Source of the DNA: Neobacillus sp. WH10
GTDB lineage: Bacteria > Bacillota > Bacilli > Bacillales > Cytobacillaceae
Length of the DNA: 64,000 nucleotides
NCBI RefSeq assembly: GCF_030123405.1
Contig: NZ_CP126110.1
Location: forward strand, 4,588,001-4,652,000
Direction: 5' to 3'
In this document: positions 45,521 through 53,148 of the stretch, piece after piece
Layout: every line of letters begins with the position of its first letter
How positions within the stretch are numbered: the stretch's first letter is position 1
The notes under the pieces: model-generated
Told to the model about the DNA's origin: nothing
Databases searched by the model: none
Seen by the model: the letters and a program-made list of their open reading frames with translations, nothing else
Translations under genes and position numbers: made by a program

Positions 45521-46591
45521 TTAACAACTTATCGTATTATTCAATAAGTTCAACATATCTGTAAAGTCAAATGGCTCCTCTTTCCTAACACATTCTGCAA
45601 ATTGAGACACAAGCTTCAATGTTTCGATGCTCTGAACCGGATAGTGCCCTGCAGCGCTTTCAGCCGACAACATGACAGCATTTGTTCCATCTAAAACGCT
45701 TTGAAATACATCCATGACTTCTGCCCGGGTTGGTATAGGGTTATCCACCATTGATTGAAGCATCTGTGTAGCCGTAATGACATAGGTATTCAACCGATTA
45801 CATTCTCTAATCATAGCTTTTTGCAAAAGTGGAATCCATTGGTAGGGCAGCTCTACCCCTAGATCACCTCTAGCAATCATTACGGCATCAGTCTCCTTAC
45901 ATATTTCTTGGAGGTTATGGATCGCCTCAATGGTTTCAATTTTCGCCACCAATTGGGGAACATGCCCTTGTTTGCCTTTAATAAAATTCCTGATTTCATT
46001 GATATGAGACGCTCTGCGTACAAATGAACAAGCAATGAAATCAATTTCTTCCTGTAATAGGAATTCAATATCTAATTTATCTTTTTCAGTTATTGAGGGC
46101 AAACTTGTAACAACCCCTGGCAAATTCACTCCTTTATGAGAAGAAATTTCTCCGCCTGACCTGACCTTTGTAACAACTTTAGTCTGATCTACAGAAGTAA
46201 CCAACAATTCTACGGCGCCATCATTAATTAAGATACGATTATTTGGTTGGACATCTTTGACTAAATTTTCATAGTCAACACTTGCCTGTTGTTCGTTACC
46301 GATAATTTGATCACAAACAAGTGTAAAGTCCTGTCCCGTTTTGAGAGTGACTTTTTCACCTTTAACTTTACCTAATCGAATTTTGGGACCTTGTAAATCC
46401 CCTAGAATTTTTATTTGTCGTCCCATCTCATTACTAAGTGATTTTATTAATCGAATAACGTTACTGTGACTTTCGTATGTCCCATGAGAAAAATTCAATC
46501 TGGCAATCGTCATACCATGATTAATCAATTCAGTAAGAACGGATTTATCATTACTTGCAGGGCCAATTGTACAAATACGATCTATCGACAT
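45521..46591 (-). CDS. Pyruvate kinase-like protein lacking the C-terminal domain
   Basis: It has A and B domains of pyruvate kinase, which makes pyruvate and ATP from phosphoenolpyruvate and ADP. Present are NFSHGTYESH near residue 33, the B-domain GDLQGPKIRLG, the catalytic lysine segment LVAKIETIEAI, the metal site MIARGDLGVELPY, and the family signature around TATQMLQSMVDNPIPTRAEV. At 356 residues it is about 115 shorter than E. coli PykF and stops just after the barrel, so the allosteric C domain is absent. A terminator follows, so the short form is genuine. It is probably a second, accessory enzyme. Confidence 0.85.
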   Translation of the reverse strand: MSIDRICTIGPASNDKSVLTELINHGMTIARLNFSHGTYESHSNVIRLIKSLSNEMGRQIKILGDLQGPKIRLGKVKGEKVTLKTGQDFTLVCDQIIGNEQQASVDYENLVKDVQPNNRILINDGAVELLVTSVDQTKVVTKVRSGGEISSHKGVNLPGVVTSLPSITEKDKLDIEFLLQEEIDFIACSFVRRASHINEIRNFIKGKQGHVPQLVAKIETIEAIHNLQEICKETDAVMIARGDLGVELPYQWIPLLQKAMIRECNRLNTYVITATQMLQSMVDNPIPTRAEVMDVFQSVLDGTNAVMLSAESAAGHYPVQSIETLKLVSQFAECVRKEEPFDFTDMLNLLNNTISC

Positions 46592-46689
46592 AGGATCACC
46601 TCAAATGCATATTCAAATTTTGATAAGATTTCTCGTAAATCTCCTATGACAACTATTTTTCTCTGTATAAGAAAATAAATACTTAGGAA

Positions 46690-47109
46690 TCATGGTGAAG
46701 CAAAAATTCTTTTTGCACAAAAATCAATAATTTCTCTTCTTCGGATGATACCAATAAATGTATTATCATCATCGACAACCGGAACAAAATTTTGTTCAAT
46801 TGATTTTAAAATAATGTCCTCGATTTCTGAATTTATCGAGATTGCTTGATTTTTTTTGTGAAGAGGTACTTCATTTAGCCAAATTTTTCTAGTGCTTTCA
46901 AAATTAAAATTTGGTGTGTTCTTTATTTTCCATAACAGATCCCCTTCCGTTAATGTACCAACGTACCTTCCATCACAATCTATTAAGGGAACAGCTGTAT
47001 ATCTGTGATATTCCATTTTTTCTAAGGCTTGCCTCATGGTCGATTCATACTTTATATACGCAACTTCATTTTTAGGTATAAGAAAAAATGCTATATTCAA
47101 GTAACTCAC
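46690..47109 (-). CDS. CBS-pair domain protein
   Basis: A 139-residue protein consisting of two CBS motifs: MRQALEKMEYHRYTAVPLID then GRYVGTLTEGDLLW, and EDIILKSIEQNFVPVVDDDN then FIGIIRRREIIDF. This single-pair layout is like B. subtilis DarB and Listeria CbpB, which bind c-di-AMP; the ligand here is inferred. It lies between kdpC and the short pyruvate kinase. It could sense adenine nucleotides or c-di-AMP. Confidence 0.8.
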   Translation of the reverse strand: MSYLNIAFFLIPKNEVAYIKYESTMRQALEKMEYHRYTAVPLIDCDGRYVGTLTEGDLLWKIKNTPNFNFESTRKIWLNEVPLHKKNQAISINSEIEDIILKSIEQNFVPVVDDDNTFIGIIRRREIIDFCAKRIFASP

Positions 47110-47194
47110 TATCCTTTATATCTGCTAATTTTTTATGAACCGATATTTCGCATAATCTTGTTCTTTCAAGGAATAGTTGCTGGTTCTGGACAAC

Positions 47195-47749
47195 CTACTT
47201 CATTTGGTCTAATGCCATATTTAATTCTAAAACGTTGACTCTAGGCTCACCAAAAACCCCCAGTTGACGCTCTTCTGTTTTTTCTTTTATTAAATGATAG
47301 ATCTTTGCTTCTTCTATTCCTCTAGTCTTAGCAATTCGAGGAACTTGTATTTCTGCTGCTAATGGAGAAATGTGTGGATCAAGTCCTGAACCAGAGTTTG
47401 TTAATAAATCTGCAGGTATTTCTCCTTTCTTCACATCAGGATTTGCAGCAATAAAGGCTTCAATATCTTTTTTTGTCCGTTCAATCATGTCCTTATTGGA
47501 AGGGGCATAATTGTTAGAACCTGATCCGGCTGCATTATACTCAATAGAAGATACCCGACCACTAAAATATTTAGGATCCTTAAACATCTGTCCAATTAGC
47601 TCAGAACCAACCACTTTTCCATTACTTTCAATTAAGCTGCCTTTGGACTTATCAGGCATCGTTACTGTTGAGATGCCCGTTACAACCAATGGATAGGCAA
47701 TCCCACAAATAATTAATAAAACAAGGCAAAGCCTTAAACTTTTTAACAT
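47195..47749 (-). CDS. kdpC: Potassium-transporting ATPase subunit C
   Basis: A 184-residue single-span protein. Conserved KdpC parts are LVVTGISTVTMPDKSKGSLI, the SSIEYNAAGSGSNNYAPSNK region and SGSGLDPHISPLAAEIQVPR. It closes the kdpFABC operon, 28 nt after kdpB, and stabilises nucleotide binding in KdpB. Confidence 0.96.
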   Translation of the reverse strand: MLKSLRLCLVLLIICGIAYPLVVTGISTVTMPDKSKGSLIESNGKVVGSELIGQMFKDPKYFSGRVSSIEYNAAGSGSNNYAPSNKDMIERTKKDIEAFIAANPDVKKGEIPADLLTNSGSGLDPHISPLAAEIQVPRIAKTRGIEEAKIYHLIKEKTEERQLGVFGEPRVNVLELNMALDQMK

Positions 47750-47777
47750 TTAACCTCACCACTTTTGTTAGATATTT

Positions 47778-49805
47778 TTAAATAAACAAACTTAATGCGA
47801 TATCAATTATTTTGATACCTATAAATGGCACCACGACACCGCCAAACCCATATATAAACAGATTGCGGTTTAATAATTTTGTTGCACTCATTGGAATATA
47901 TTTAACACCCTTTATCGCTAATGGAATAAGCAATGGTATTATGATGGCGTTAAAAATGAGTGCTGAAAGAATGGCGCTATCTGGGGTTTGAAGGTTCATA
48001 ATGTTTAGTGCTTCCATCTTAGGTATAGCTATCATGAAAATGGCAGGAATGATGGCAAAATATTTAGCAACATCATTCGCGATACTAAACGTTGTCAAAG
48101 CACCACGCGTCATCAGCAGCTGTTTTCCTATTGATACAACTTCAATGATTTTCGTTGGATCAGAGTCTAAGTCAACCATGTTAGCCGCTTCTTTTGCCGC
48201 CGTTGTTCCAGTGTTCATAGCCAGGCCAACATCCGCTTGTGCAAGTGCAGGTGCATCGTTTGTGCCGTCACCTGTCATTGCGACCAATTTCCCTTCGGCT
48301 TGTTCCTTTTTTATAACAGCAATTTTATCTTCAGGTTTTGCTTCGGCAATAAAGTCATCTACGCCGGCTTCTTTTGCAATGGTTGCAGCAGTCAAAGGAT
48401 TGTCACCTGTGCACATGACTGTTTTTATCCCCATTTTTCTTAACTCATCGAACCGCTCTCTCATGCCAGCCTTCACGGTATCCTTCAAATAAATTAATCC
48501 TAAAATACGATTTCCAACAGCTACAGCTAAAGGAGTTCCCCCTTCGACGGCAATTTCCTTTGCCTTTTCTTCCAAGTCGACTGGAACTACTCCGCCTTGC
48601 TCCTTCACATATGCTTTAATGGCATCAACCGCCCCTTTACGTACCTCCATACCATCTGGAAAATTAGTTCCACTCATCCGAGTTTCCGCTTTAAATTCTA
48701 CTCCTTCTGTACCAGAAATCTCTGGAAGGACAGTATTAAATTTTTTACCTAGTTCAATGATAGACCTGCCTTCCGGTGTATCATCATGAAGTGAACTAGC
48801 CACTGCTGCACGGTTTAATTCATCCTGAGCAATATTTTGAACTGCTAAAAAAGATGCTGCCATCCGGTTACCATGTGTAATCGTACCCGTTTTATCCAGA
48901 ATGATTGTATTAATATCTCCAGCTGCTTCCACTGCTTTACCTGACATTGCTATGACGTTAAACTGAGTGACACGATCCATACCTGCAATACCAATGGCCG
49001 AAAGAAGACCGCCTATGGTTGTCGGGATTAAACAAACAAGCAATGCAATTAAAGTTGCAATCGAAATATTAGCATTAACATATGAAGAAATAGGAACAAG
49101 CGTTGTACATACAATTAAAAATATTAGTGTTAAACTAACTAAAAGTGTATTTAACGCGATTTCATTCGGTGTTTTTTGGCGTTTCGCCCCTTCCACTAAA
49201 CCAATCATCCGATCAAGGAAGGACTCACCAGGATCAGCAGTGATTTTTACTTTTATGCTGTCACTGGTTACTCTAGTACCACCTGTAACCGAACTGAAAT
49301 CACCACCTGATTCTTTAATAACTGGAGCAGATTCACCGGTAATCGCTGATTCATCTACTGAGGCAACCCCTTCTATTACTTCACCATCTCCAGGAATCAT
49401 TTCGTTTGCTTCTACTAGGACGACATCACCCTTGCGCAATTCGGTTGAATCAACAATTGTATAACTGCCATCTTTTTGTAGTCGCTTCGCTTTCGAATCT
49501 TGTTTTGTTTTCTTTAAACTATCGGCCTGAGCTTTTCCCCTGCCTTCAGCTAATGCTTCTGCAAAATTAGCAAACATGATTGTAATAAATAAAATGCAGC
49601 TAACTAAGCCGTTATACAATGCGTCTGATTCTCCACCGAAAAGAGAAGGAAAAATCGACAATAAAAAGGTAATAACGAATCCTACTTCTACAACAAACAT
49701 AACTGGATTTTTTACCATTAACATTGGATTCAGTTTTTTAAATGAATCCTTTATCGCATTTTTAACAATCTCTTTACTGAGCGTATTTTTACGCGTTGTG
49801 TTCAT
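47778..49805 (-). CDS. kdpB: Potassium-transporting ATPase subunit B
   Basis: The P-type ATPase subunit of the high-affinity K+ pump, 675 residues. Motifs: TGES (SAITGESAPV), phosphorylation site IILDKTGTITHGNR, the Kdp-specific nucleotide-binding region EFKAETRMSGTNFPDG, and hinge MTGDGTNDAPALAQADVGLA. It sits between kdpA and kdpC. No frame problem is seen. Confidence 0.98.
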   Translation of the reverse strand: MNTTRKNTLSKEIVKNAIKDSFKKLNPMLMVKNPVMFVVEVGFVITFLLSIFPSLFGGESDALYNGLVSCILFITIMFANFAEALAEGRGKAQADSLKKTKQDSKAKRLQKDGSYTIVDSTELRKGDVVLVEANEMIPGDGEVIEGVASVDESAITGESAPVIKESGGDFSSVTGGTRVTSDSIKVKITADPGESFLDRMIGLVEGAKRQKTPNEIALNTLLVSLTLIFLIVCTTLVPISSYVNANISIATLIALLVCLIPTTIGGLLSAIGIAGMDRVTQFNVIAMSGKAVEAAGDINTIILDKTGTITHGNRMAASFLAVQNIAQDELNRAAVASSLHDDTPEGRSIIELGKKFNTVLPEISGTEGVEFKAETRMSGTNFPDGMEVRKGAVDAIKAYVKEQGGVVPVDLEEKAKEIAVEGGTPLAVAVGNRILGLIYLKDTVKAGMRERFDELRKMGIKTVMCTGDNPLTAATIAKEAGVDDFIAEAKPEDKIAVIKKEQAEGKLVAMTGDGTNDAPALAQADVGLAMNTGTTAAKEAANMVDLDSDPTKIIEVVSIGKQLLMTRGALTTFSIANDVAKYFAIIPAIFMIAIPKMEALNIMNLQTPDSAILSALIFNAIIIPLLIPLAIKGVKYIPMSATKLLNRNLFIYGFGGVVVPFIGIKIIDIALSLFI

Positions 49806-49839
49806 ATAGGAATACTCCTTTACATTCTGTTTTCTTTCA

Positions 49840-51513
49840 TTATCGTATGGTCAGCCATTCTGCCACTGGTCCTAGCGCAAGTACTGGGAAGAATGTTAAA
49901 GCACCTACAATCAATACTGTAGCGAGTAAAACAACCATAAATGTACTGTTATCTGTTTTGAAGGTACCAAGTGTCTCAGGTACCGGTTTTTTAGCCAACA
50001 TTGATCCTGCCACTGCTATCATGGCAATCATGGAGAAATATCGTCCAAACAACATGACTATACCCGTCGAAATATTCCAAAATAGGGTATTGTCTCCTAG
50101 CCCCTCAAATCCAGATCCGTTATTGGCAGCTGATGAAGTAAACTCATACACTACCTGGGAAAGACCATGGAATCCAGGATTGGAGATGGCAGCTGTCCCC
50201 ATATTAGTGGCAAGTGCAATAGCGGATGGCACTAATATGATTAACGGATGAATCAGTATCGTAATAGCAATCAATTTCATTTCCTTTGCTTCAATTTTTC
50301 TGCCCAGAAATTCAGGAGTACGACCAACCATTAAGCCAGCTAAGAATACGGCTAAGATGGCATACATTAATATATTGATAGACCCTACTCCGTCTCCTCC
50401 AAACACACAGTTAAGCATCATTTGACCCAGTGGTACAAGCCCTCCGAGAGGAGTCAATGTATCATGCATATTGTTAACTGAACCTGTAGTAGCAGCAGTT
50501 GTTACCGTTGTAAATAGTGCAGACTGAGCAAGACCAAATCTAACTTCCTTCCCTTCCATACTGCCGTTTTCCTGTGACAGACCAATTCCCTTTAAGGCAG
50601 GATTTCCATTAGCTTCACTAAAGTATGCTAGTGACAGGAATCCGAGGAAGATGATCCCCATTGCTGTGAATAAGATAATACCTTGTTTCCGGTTTTTACT
50701 CATTCGTCCAAAAGCAAATGGTAAAGAAGCTGGTATTAAAAACATAGAGATTATCTCGATTACATTCGAAAGCGGTGTAGGGTTCTCAAATGGATGAGCA
50801 GAGTTCACTCCAAAGATCCCACCCCCATTTGTACCTAAGTGTTTAATAGATTCCAATGCAGCAACAGGACCTCGAGCTATCTTTTGTACAATACCTTCAA
50901 CTGTATGGGCTGTTACAGTCGGTTCCAATGTTTGTGGAACTCCTTGACCAACAAGGAACAAGGCAACAATAATCGATAATGGAATAAGAATACGTGTGAG
51001 TGCACGTACTAAATCAACATAAAAGTTACCGATGCTTCTCTGACCTGTAATACCTCTGAAAAAGGCGATACAAAGCGCTAAACCAGTGGCTGGAGTAGTG
51101 AACATCAGAAAAATAATGACCATCATTTGAGAGAAATAAGATAACCCAGATTCTCCACTATAGTGCTGCAAGTTTGTATTTGTTAAGAAGCTGGCAATAG
51201 TGTTAAATGATAAGAGAGGTTCCATGGCCCCTATATCACTGGGATTACCCGGGAGTAGGTGCTGGAAACGCACAATGATATATCCAATCCCGAACATCAC
51301 AAGATTACTTAATAAAAGAGCTTTAGCGTATTGCTGCCATTTCATATCAGTTTCTTGTATGCCAGAAATTTTATAGATTGATTTTTCTATGCCACCGAAA
51401 ACTCTATCCAATTTGGTCGATTCTAAAGAGAATGCTGATGCTATATATCGCCCCATAGGTATTGCTAGGATAACAACCAAAACCAACACTATGGTTATTT
51501 GTAAAAAATCCAT
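49840..51513 (-). CDS. kdpA: Potassium-transporting ATPase subunit A
   Basis: The K+-selective channel-like subunit, 557 residues with about ten membrane helices. Selectivity-filter-like repeats are seen in TSLQYYSGESGLSYFSQM-like (here TNLQHYSGESGLSYFSQM), HLGTNGGGIFGVNSAHPFEN and TSSAANNGSGFEGLGDNTLF. It starts 24 nt after kdpF. Confidence 0.98.
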   Translation of the reverse strand: MDFLQITIVLVLVVILAIPMGRYIASAFSLESTKLDRVFGGIEKSIYKISGIQETDMKWQQYAKALLLSNLVMFGIGYIIVRFQHLLPGNPSDIGAMEPLLSFNTIASFLTNTNLQHYSGESGLSYFSQMMVIIFLMFTTPATGLALCIAFFRGITGQRSIGNFYVDLVRALTRILIPLSIIVALFLVGQGVPQTLEPTVTAHTVEGIVQKIARGPVAALESIKHLGTNGGGIFGVNSAHPFENPTPLSNVIEIISMFLIPASLPFAFGRMSKNRKQGIILFTAMGIIFLGFLSLAYFSEANGNPALKGIGLSQENGSMEGKEVRFGLAQSALFTTVTTAATTGSVNNMHDTLTPLGGLVPLGQMMLNCVFGGDGVGSINILMYAILAVFLAGLMVGRTPEFLGRKIEAKEMKLIAITILIHPLIILVPSAIALATNMGTAAISNPGFHGLSQVVYEFTSSAANNGSGFEGLGDNTLFWNISTGIVMLFGRYFSMIAMIAVAGSMLAKKPVPETLGTFKTDNSTFMVVLLATVLIVGALTFFPVLALGPVAEWLTIR

Positions 51514-51536
51514 TTTGTTTTCCTCCGAGTAAAAAA

Positions 51537-51614
51537 TTAATATCTTTCAGGATGAATTAATGCATCAATTAAATAGATTGCCAACCCACCAACAATTACC
51601 AATAATAAAATCAT
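51537..51614 (-). CDS. kdpF: KdpF, small stabilising subunit
   Basis: A 25-residue membrane peptide from ATG 51614: MILLLVIVGGLAIYLIDALI then HPERY. The single helix with the C-terminal LxHPERF/Y motif is diagnostic of KdpF. GGGGAGTGAT precedes it. It lies between a 29-residue peptide gene and kdpA and stabilises the KdpABC complex. Confidence 0.92.
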   Translation of the reverse strand: MILLLVIVGGLAIYLIDALIHPERY

Positions 51615-51628
51615 TATTTATCACTCCC

Positions 51629-51718
51629 CTATTCCTCAATTACGCTGGCGCAAAACTTTATAAAACCGAAAAACATGATGAAACATACTGCAATAAGTCC
51701 AACAGAAACAAAATCCAT
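51629..51718 (-). CDS. Small membrane peptide encoded before kdpF
   Basis: A 29-residue peptide from ATG 51718: MDFVSVGLIAVCFIMFFGFI then KFCASVIEE. GGGAGGGAGAAA precedes the ATG. It has one membrane helix followed by a charged end with Lys-Phe-Cys. I recall similar peptides (pattern VxFCxxLE) before kdpF in several Gram-positive genomes. A role as an extra Kdp subunit is inferred. The reading frame, ribosome site and place in the operon support a real gene. Confidence 0.7.
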   Translation of the reverse strand: MDFVSVGLIAVCFIMFFGFIKFCASVIEE

Positions 51719-51760
51719 AATTATTTCTCCCTCCCATCCTGAAAATCATCCACGGAATAA

Positions 51761-51926
51761 AAATAGACCAATGTTTACTTTTCCCCATTGAAATTAATAG
51801 CAAACACACCATGATTTCTATCCAATAAGATAGATAACCATGAAGGCTGCATCGTAATTTCAATATTCTGGAGAAAAAGTACTCATTGGTCTACTTAACG
51901 CCTAGCAAGCATATCGCTCTCTTTGC
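51761..51926 (-). ncRNA. Structured leader element R1 (long-armed hairpin with T-run) of the kdp operon
   Basis: Minus strand, 5' to 3': a conserved GCAAAGAGAGCGA ... CTTGCTAGGCGTTAAG segment, then GTAGACCAATGAGTACTTTT, a variable core of about 85 nt, then AAAAGTAAACATTGGTCTAT with T-rich tail. The two arms pair over about 23 bp. A homologue with different core is at 55901-56076. It is downstream of the c-di-AMP riboswitch terminator and 43 nt before the first kdp peptide gene. Terminator-like, or a new regulatory RNA. I know no matching family. Confidence 0.55.
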
Positions 51927-52020
51927 GTTCTGTCTTCCATGTTCCTTTTTCATAAAAATAGGCATAATAAAAAGACCTACTTTAAAATTCAAGCTGCTCT
52001 TTTGCTGAACACACAACAAA

Positions 52021-52062
52021 AAAAGCCCCTTGAAAAAGGTGGTCTTATGACCTCCTTCGCTT
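52021..52062 (-). terminator. Expression-platform terminator of the c-di-AMP riboswitch
   Basis: AAGGAGGTC / GACCACCTT hairpin and then AAGGGGC followed by seven T residues, immediately after the aptamer. Competing pairing CTTCG/CGAAG with the aptamer 3' end would provide the switch. Confidence 0.6.
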
Positions 52063-52183
52063 TAGCCGACGAAGTTAGCTGACGGGTAGGATGGCGAAAG
52101 AGTCTCTCATCCCTCCTGCTTATTGCAGAATTAACCCCATAAAAATTGGTTCCTCCGTTCCTGATTGTTTCAGGATTTGGCCG
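52063..52183 (-). promoter_or_regulatory. c-di-AMP riboswitch (ydaO/yuaA type) upstream of kdpFABC
   Basis: On the minus strand the conserved ydaO blocks occur in order: AATCCTGAAACAATCAGGAA, then CGGAGGAACCAA, GGGGTTAATTC, a GGGATGAGAGAC segment and the 3' block ACCCGTCAGCTAACTTCGTC. This matches the B. subtilis ydaO leader (GGGGGAACCAA ... CCGACAGCTAACCTCG). Binding of c-di-AMP should favour the terminator and switch off K+ import when the second messenger is high. ydaO control of kdp is known in the B. cereus group. Confidence 0.85.
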
Positions 52184-52393
52184 ATATGCAATTGTTAATT
52201 TTGACAATATTGTAATCCCTTTGTAGAAATATGTGAAATCTCATTTTTGGCTAAAAACCGTCATTTTCAACCAAATATTTAAATAAATCACTTTAATTCT
52301 AACGTTTCCTTGCGTTACCTCTTTATTTCATCAATTCGAATGTTATTGACATTCCTGCTATTCTGTAAGTATTATAGTGTGCATAAAGTGAAA

Positions 52394-52636
52394 CTTCAAT
52401 CAGTGGGGGTTTTTTCATCCCCCACTGATTGTTAGTCCCGTTCTACTGTCTCTAATATCAAGGCTATCGCCTTGATAAAGAGACAGTACCAACCCGATTG
52501 GTTCAACTAAGCCGATGAAAAGCACATCGGCAAGTTTCACTGTATCTCACCAATCGGGCTTTTACGGGCAGTTGATCCCCCACTTATCCTTTTTGTACCT
52601 CAAAGTCTTGAAGTGGGGGACTTACTGCCCGTTAAT
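52394..52636 (+). other. Block of four strong hairpins before the DUF2294 gene
   Basis: Consecutive perfect stems: 52398-52430 (12 bp, AATCAGTGGGGG arm), 52444-52488 (TACTGTCTCT and TATCAAGGC arms), 52493-52558 (CCCGATTGG arm enclosing GCCGATG/CATCGGC) and 52564-52632 (ACGGGCAGT and CCCCCACTT arms). Such blocks are seen at IS200/IS605-type element ends and in HEARO/omega RNAs, so a mobile-element remnant is likely. A structured leader RNA for the next gene is the alternative. No transposase is present. Confidence 0.5.
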
Positions 52637-52687
52637 GCGGGATAAATATGACATTTATTTTGATTAAATTTTGGGGGATATAAATCT

Positions 52688-53065
52688 ATGGCTATGTTAA
52701 TTAAAAGGATGGAAGCAGAAATTAGTGCTGCATTTATTAAATTCCAACGGGATCTCTTAGGACGCGGCCCCCAGGAAGCTAAAACATACATCGTACAAGA
52801 CATGGTGATTACTCGCTTTAAAGGCGTTTTAACAACAGAGGAAAAACACCTTGTCAGTCATGAGAAAGGTAAAATGTTAGTGAAAAAAATGCGGCAGGTC
52901 CTACGTGAAATGTACAGCCGAGATTTCGAAGAGATTGTAGAAAAAATAACCGAATGTAAAGTTCTCTCCAGCCACAGCGACATTAGTACAAAAACTGGAG
53001 AAAGAATTGAAGTTTTTATCGTAGATAAGGACTTACAAAAATATTTAGAACAAAAGCAGTCTTAA
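52688..53065 (+). CDS. DUF2294 family protein
   Basis: A 125-residue protein, MEAEISAAFIKFQRDLLGRG then PQEAKTYIVQDMVITRFKGV. The GRGP.....I..d.i.....g.LT..E motif is that of DUF2294 (Na+-translocating-like family name, no proven role). The ATG at 52688 follows GGGGGATAT. It is transcribed opposite to kdpFABC and convergent with kdpD. Function unknown. Confidence 0.75.
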   Translation: MAMLIKRMEAEISAAFIKFQRDLLGRGPQEAKTYIVQDMVITRFKGVLTTEEKHLVSHEKGKMLVKKMRQVLREMYSRDFEEIVEKITECKVLSSHSDISTKTGERIEVFIVDKDLQKYLEQKQS

Positions 53066-53148
53066 TTAACTTTCCGAGCATTTAAATTTAATCGATAGAA
53101 ACCCAATAAACCACAATAATTTAAGGGTTTCTATCCTTGTTAAATATA

